A program made the position numbers and the translations under genes. The notes below the pieces were generated by a model, which did no database searches, was not told the DNA's origin, and worked only from the letters and a program-made list of their open reading frames with translations. 64,000 nt of DNA, from contig JAQFVV010000013.1 of assembly GCA_028023455.1 (NCBI GenBank), positions 9,268,411-9,332,410 on the forward strand, in the 5' to 3' direction. Shown here piece by piece: positions 61,301 to 64,000 of this stretch (position 1 is its first letter; the number at the start of each line of letters is the position of its first letter). The DNA is from Epiperipatus broadwayi (Eukaryota; Onychophora; Udeonychophora; Euonychophora; Peripatidae).

Positions 61301-63640
61301 TCAAAATAAAAGTTGCTGAGAATTTTTCTTCAATCGCTGATTAATAAAAAACTTCAACATAAATTAATAAACCAAAGTCTTAATATTATATCCTGCAATT
61401 GAAACATTAAGAACATTCTGTAAATTATTCTTTGAACTGGCAAAAAATACCATAATCATCAGCATACTGTAAATACATAATCTATGAAGAAGTTTTTGTT
61501 TTCATTTTCTCTTGATTCAAATTAGAAATTCCACAATCAAACCTGTATCTTATTTTAATCCATGTTTGATTAAGCTACCTATAAACAATTCCAAAAACCA
61601 TTGTCATAAAAATGGAAAGCAATGTTAAAGTAAATGCACATCCTTGTTTACCACCGGTTTTTATTTCAAATGTCTCTGATTTTCCATCTATAGTAGTAAC
61701 ACTTTCTCTCATTCCATCATATAGAAGCTGTATAACATAAATAAATTTTTGTGAATAACCAACTAATTACAAATAATGCCATAGATCTGTTCAATTAATT
61801 GATTCAAAGATTTTGATCAAATCAATAAAGGCAATATGGTAAAACAATTCTTTATTCCAAAGATCATAATGGATTTCACAATTCATCAACAATTGGAAAG
61901 AATATATTCAACATATTCTTGAAAGTACCTTTGCTGTAGTGATTAATAATGGTATTTTATGATAATACTGAAGTCTATTCACTTTATTTTAAAAATTGGA
62001 ACAAAAGAAGCATAGTTAAGATCAAGAGAAACAAGTCCATAGTCTATATATTCTTAAAAACTTCAAAATATTTTTGAACTGATACATCAATATCACATTT
62101 TAAAAACTTCTCCAGATATTTATCATGACCTGCATAATTACTGAATTTTTGTCTATTTCTTTTATTCTAAAAATTGGAATAGTAGATGCATCCTTAAGAT
62201 CAGCAGGCACAATATTATGAATTCAAATATTATGACTTCACTAAGCTGAATATATTTATCCAAATCTAAATGAGTGTAAAAAATTGACATATTACTAAAT
62301 GTCATCACTTATATTTTTATATTATAATTCTAAAGATGATTAAAATACTTCTGCCTATTTAAAATATTGTCATCTTTAAGAGAATATCTTTGCTGTATTT
62401 AATAGGATTATCATGCTATTTCTCAGATTCATATATTGCTTTAAGTACTTCAAAAAAATCTAAAATGACTATGATCAGTGAGTGTTAGCATTTCCTTCAG
62501 AGTTTTAATCCAACAATCATTTTTAAGCATTCTTCTCAAGCATTGAATTTTTCCTTTAAATCTTTTTATTTATTATACATTTTCATATTATTTATTATTT
62601 TGCTAAGCAAAAAATAACACGTTTCCTAAAAATCAAATCATTAATTATAATATTATTATCAGAAAAACAGTCATAATTCTATTTTTTAGTGAAGTCAAGA
62701 ATAGATTTAATTGTATCCATAACATACTTTTAAAAAAAAAAATTCACACCTCAGTAACATGAGGAATCCTGAAAGACCAAATTAGCAATATTAGTGATTA
62801 ACAACTGCTAAAGTTTTACTTCTACAGAATAAATATTAATTTTCTTGTGAATATTACTATAATAAGATCTATTTTTAAATGTAACATTATTTTAACTTTG
62901 GAGTATTGTAATCTATGATCTATCTGACAATTAAAATTTATAAGTGCTCCCATAATATAAACTCATATTTAAACTCCAAATCATAATGTGATCTATTACA
63001 TGTTATTGTTTTGAATGTGGATAAATCCATGCTGCTTAAAGTTGCTGTGATGGTTATTCTATGTTTTGAGCAAAATTCAATAACAGCAGATCATTTAAGT
63101 ATACAAGACAATAATGTTATTTACAAGAAATTTTGGCCAAAGTCTGCTATTTGTAGTATATGTGCCTTAAAGTTTCTGATAAGAAAAACTTAATCTTTTA
63201 ATGATATTGGTGTAATAATTTTATTTACCATAAAATAAAAATTGTCTTTTTCTGAATTTTCCAAATTTAATGTTGGTGAATATACACAGATAAAATGAGT
63301 GCAAGTACCAATGTGCAAGGCAATAACAAATTCAAATAATGGAAGCTACTAAATTAGTCTTTATAGAAAGTCCAACATCATGAATTGTTTTCATTAAAAA
63401 ATCTTCATTTCATAAAACTTTTAGCCATTCATCTGCTCTATTAAACTTCTTTCTTTAAAGATGAGTTTCAGCAAGAGCAGCTATATAGATCTTAAATATT
63501 TACAGCTTCTCAACCAACAATGTTATACTTCATTCTGATTATAAAGAGTTTGTATCAAGTAGTTTGCACATTCCTTATATCTGTATTTAGAGAAAAATTA
63601 GAATTATAATTGCTTTACTATTACAACTGATAATGGTCTT
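61300..63640 (-). pseudogene. Decayed endonuclease-RT LINE
   Basis: Read minus from the right, about 63390-63210 gives an endonuclease segment with HDVGLSIKTNLVASII and ICVYSPTLN, comparable to the GVGFAIK..L and SVYAPTL motifs. About 62520-62450 gives CWIKTLKEMLTLTD. About 61740-61590 gives RT motifs LLYDGMRESVTTIDGKSETF and KQGCAFTLTLLSIFMTMVFG. The active-site box YADD survives at 61455-61466, inside LQYADDYGIFCQ. Stops and frame changes interrupt all parts. It is a non-LTR element distinct from the RTE copies at 27-33 kb and is sense to the dynein gene. The clade is not assigned. Confidence 0.82.
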
Positions 63641-63744
63641 GGATAAATGAAGGAAGGATGAAATAATACATCTTTATTATAAAATGGTAAGAAAAATTGC
63701 AATGATATAACAATAATATATTTATTCAATCACAAATATAATAA

Positions 63745-63990
63745 ACATCACATGATCACCATTTCTTATGCTTGCTTATAACTGTTATTTAAATAGGCAA
63801 ACTCTCCATACAGTATTGTCACTCAGTGCAAGTCAGAGTAATCAATGGATACCAGAAGGCTTGTGCATAAAAAACCCATCTAGTGTCTACTCACCCAACA
63901 TCCCCAGTCATGCACAAGTCTTTTGGCATCCATTGATTACTCTGACTTGCACTGAGTGGCAATACTGTATGGATAGTTTGCCTGTTTTAA
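63745..63990. mobile_element. Fold-back element, best-preserved copy
   Basis: The arms 63795-63868 and 63910-63983 are inverted copies of about 74 bp (aggcaaactctccatacagt... against ...actgtatggatagtttgcct) with few mismatches, around a loop reading acccatctagtgtctactca. The outer block acatcacatgatcaccattt...tatgcttgct precedes the left arm only. There is no transposase; the open frame across it is an artefact of the palindrome. Confidence 0.85.
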
Positions 63991-64000
63991 ATTAAATGTA

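Noticed and set aside
63768-63995. 75-codon frame at the right edge
   Set aside because: It runs through a palindromic fold-back element.

Overview
The window is invertebrate-looking animal nuclear DNA. It is strongly AT-rich and CpG-poor, has no bacterial-style gene packing, and carries spliced exons with canonical GT/AG borders inside very long introns full of retroelements. I cannot name the species. The five recognisable host exons, all on the minus strand, belong to one axonemal dynein heavy chain, so the organism makes motile cilia or flagella. From remembered family sequences the best match is DNAH2.

The dynein exons run right to left: 54696-54800, 54390-54578, 34327-34412, 34107-34237 and 17912-18061. 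Their phases join without a frame break into 661 coding bases covering the end of AAA3 and the AAA3-AAA4 linker. The introns are 117 bp, about 20.0 kb, 89 bp and about 16.0 kb. No further exon was recognised in the 17.9 kb to the left or the 9.2 kb to the right, so the flanking introns are probably also giant. Nearly everything else in the window is intron-resident repeat DNA.

Region by region: 1-5.2 kb holds decayed LINE pieces (minus). 9.0-17.1 kb is a complete LTR element with about 2.7 kb LTRs, a perfect 4-bp target duplication, no pol, and one 296-residue ORF made largely of tandem repeats that I cannot assign to any family. 21-27 kb has an LTR-like repeat pair, a LINE tail and a coiled-coil ORF. 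27.3-33.5 kb carries two RTE-type LINE copies (plus). 41.2-41.8 kb is a pyrimidine tract. 42.7-43.1 kb has two adjacent palindromes. 43.8-49.2 kb is a young-looking LTR element with PBS, PPT and an intact gag but no pol. 49.75-50.8 kb is a roughly 1.07-kb TATC array. 56.5-60.5 kb is a decayed Ty3/Gypsy element (plus). 61.3-63.6 kb is a decayed endonuclease-RT LINE (minus). A fold-back repeat family recurs at 36.0, 53.6, 54.1 and 63.9 kb.

The most unusual content is the two pol-less LTR elements. Each has intact termini and one open reading frame, so each looks like a non-autonomous element mobilised by another element's enzymes. Both ORFs lie in the dynein gene's sense orientation. All family assignments come from reading motifs by eye; no database search was run.
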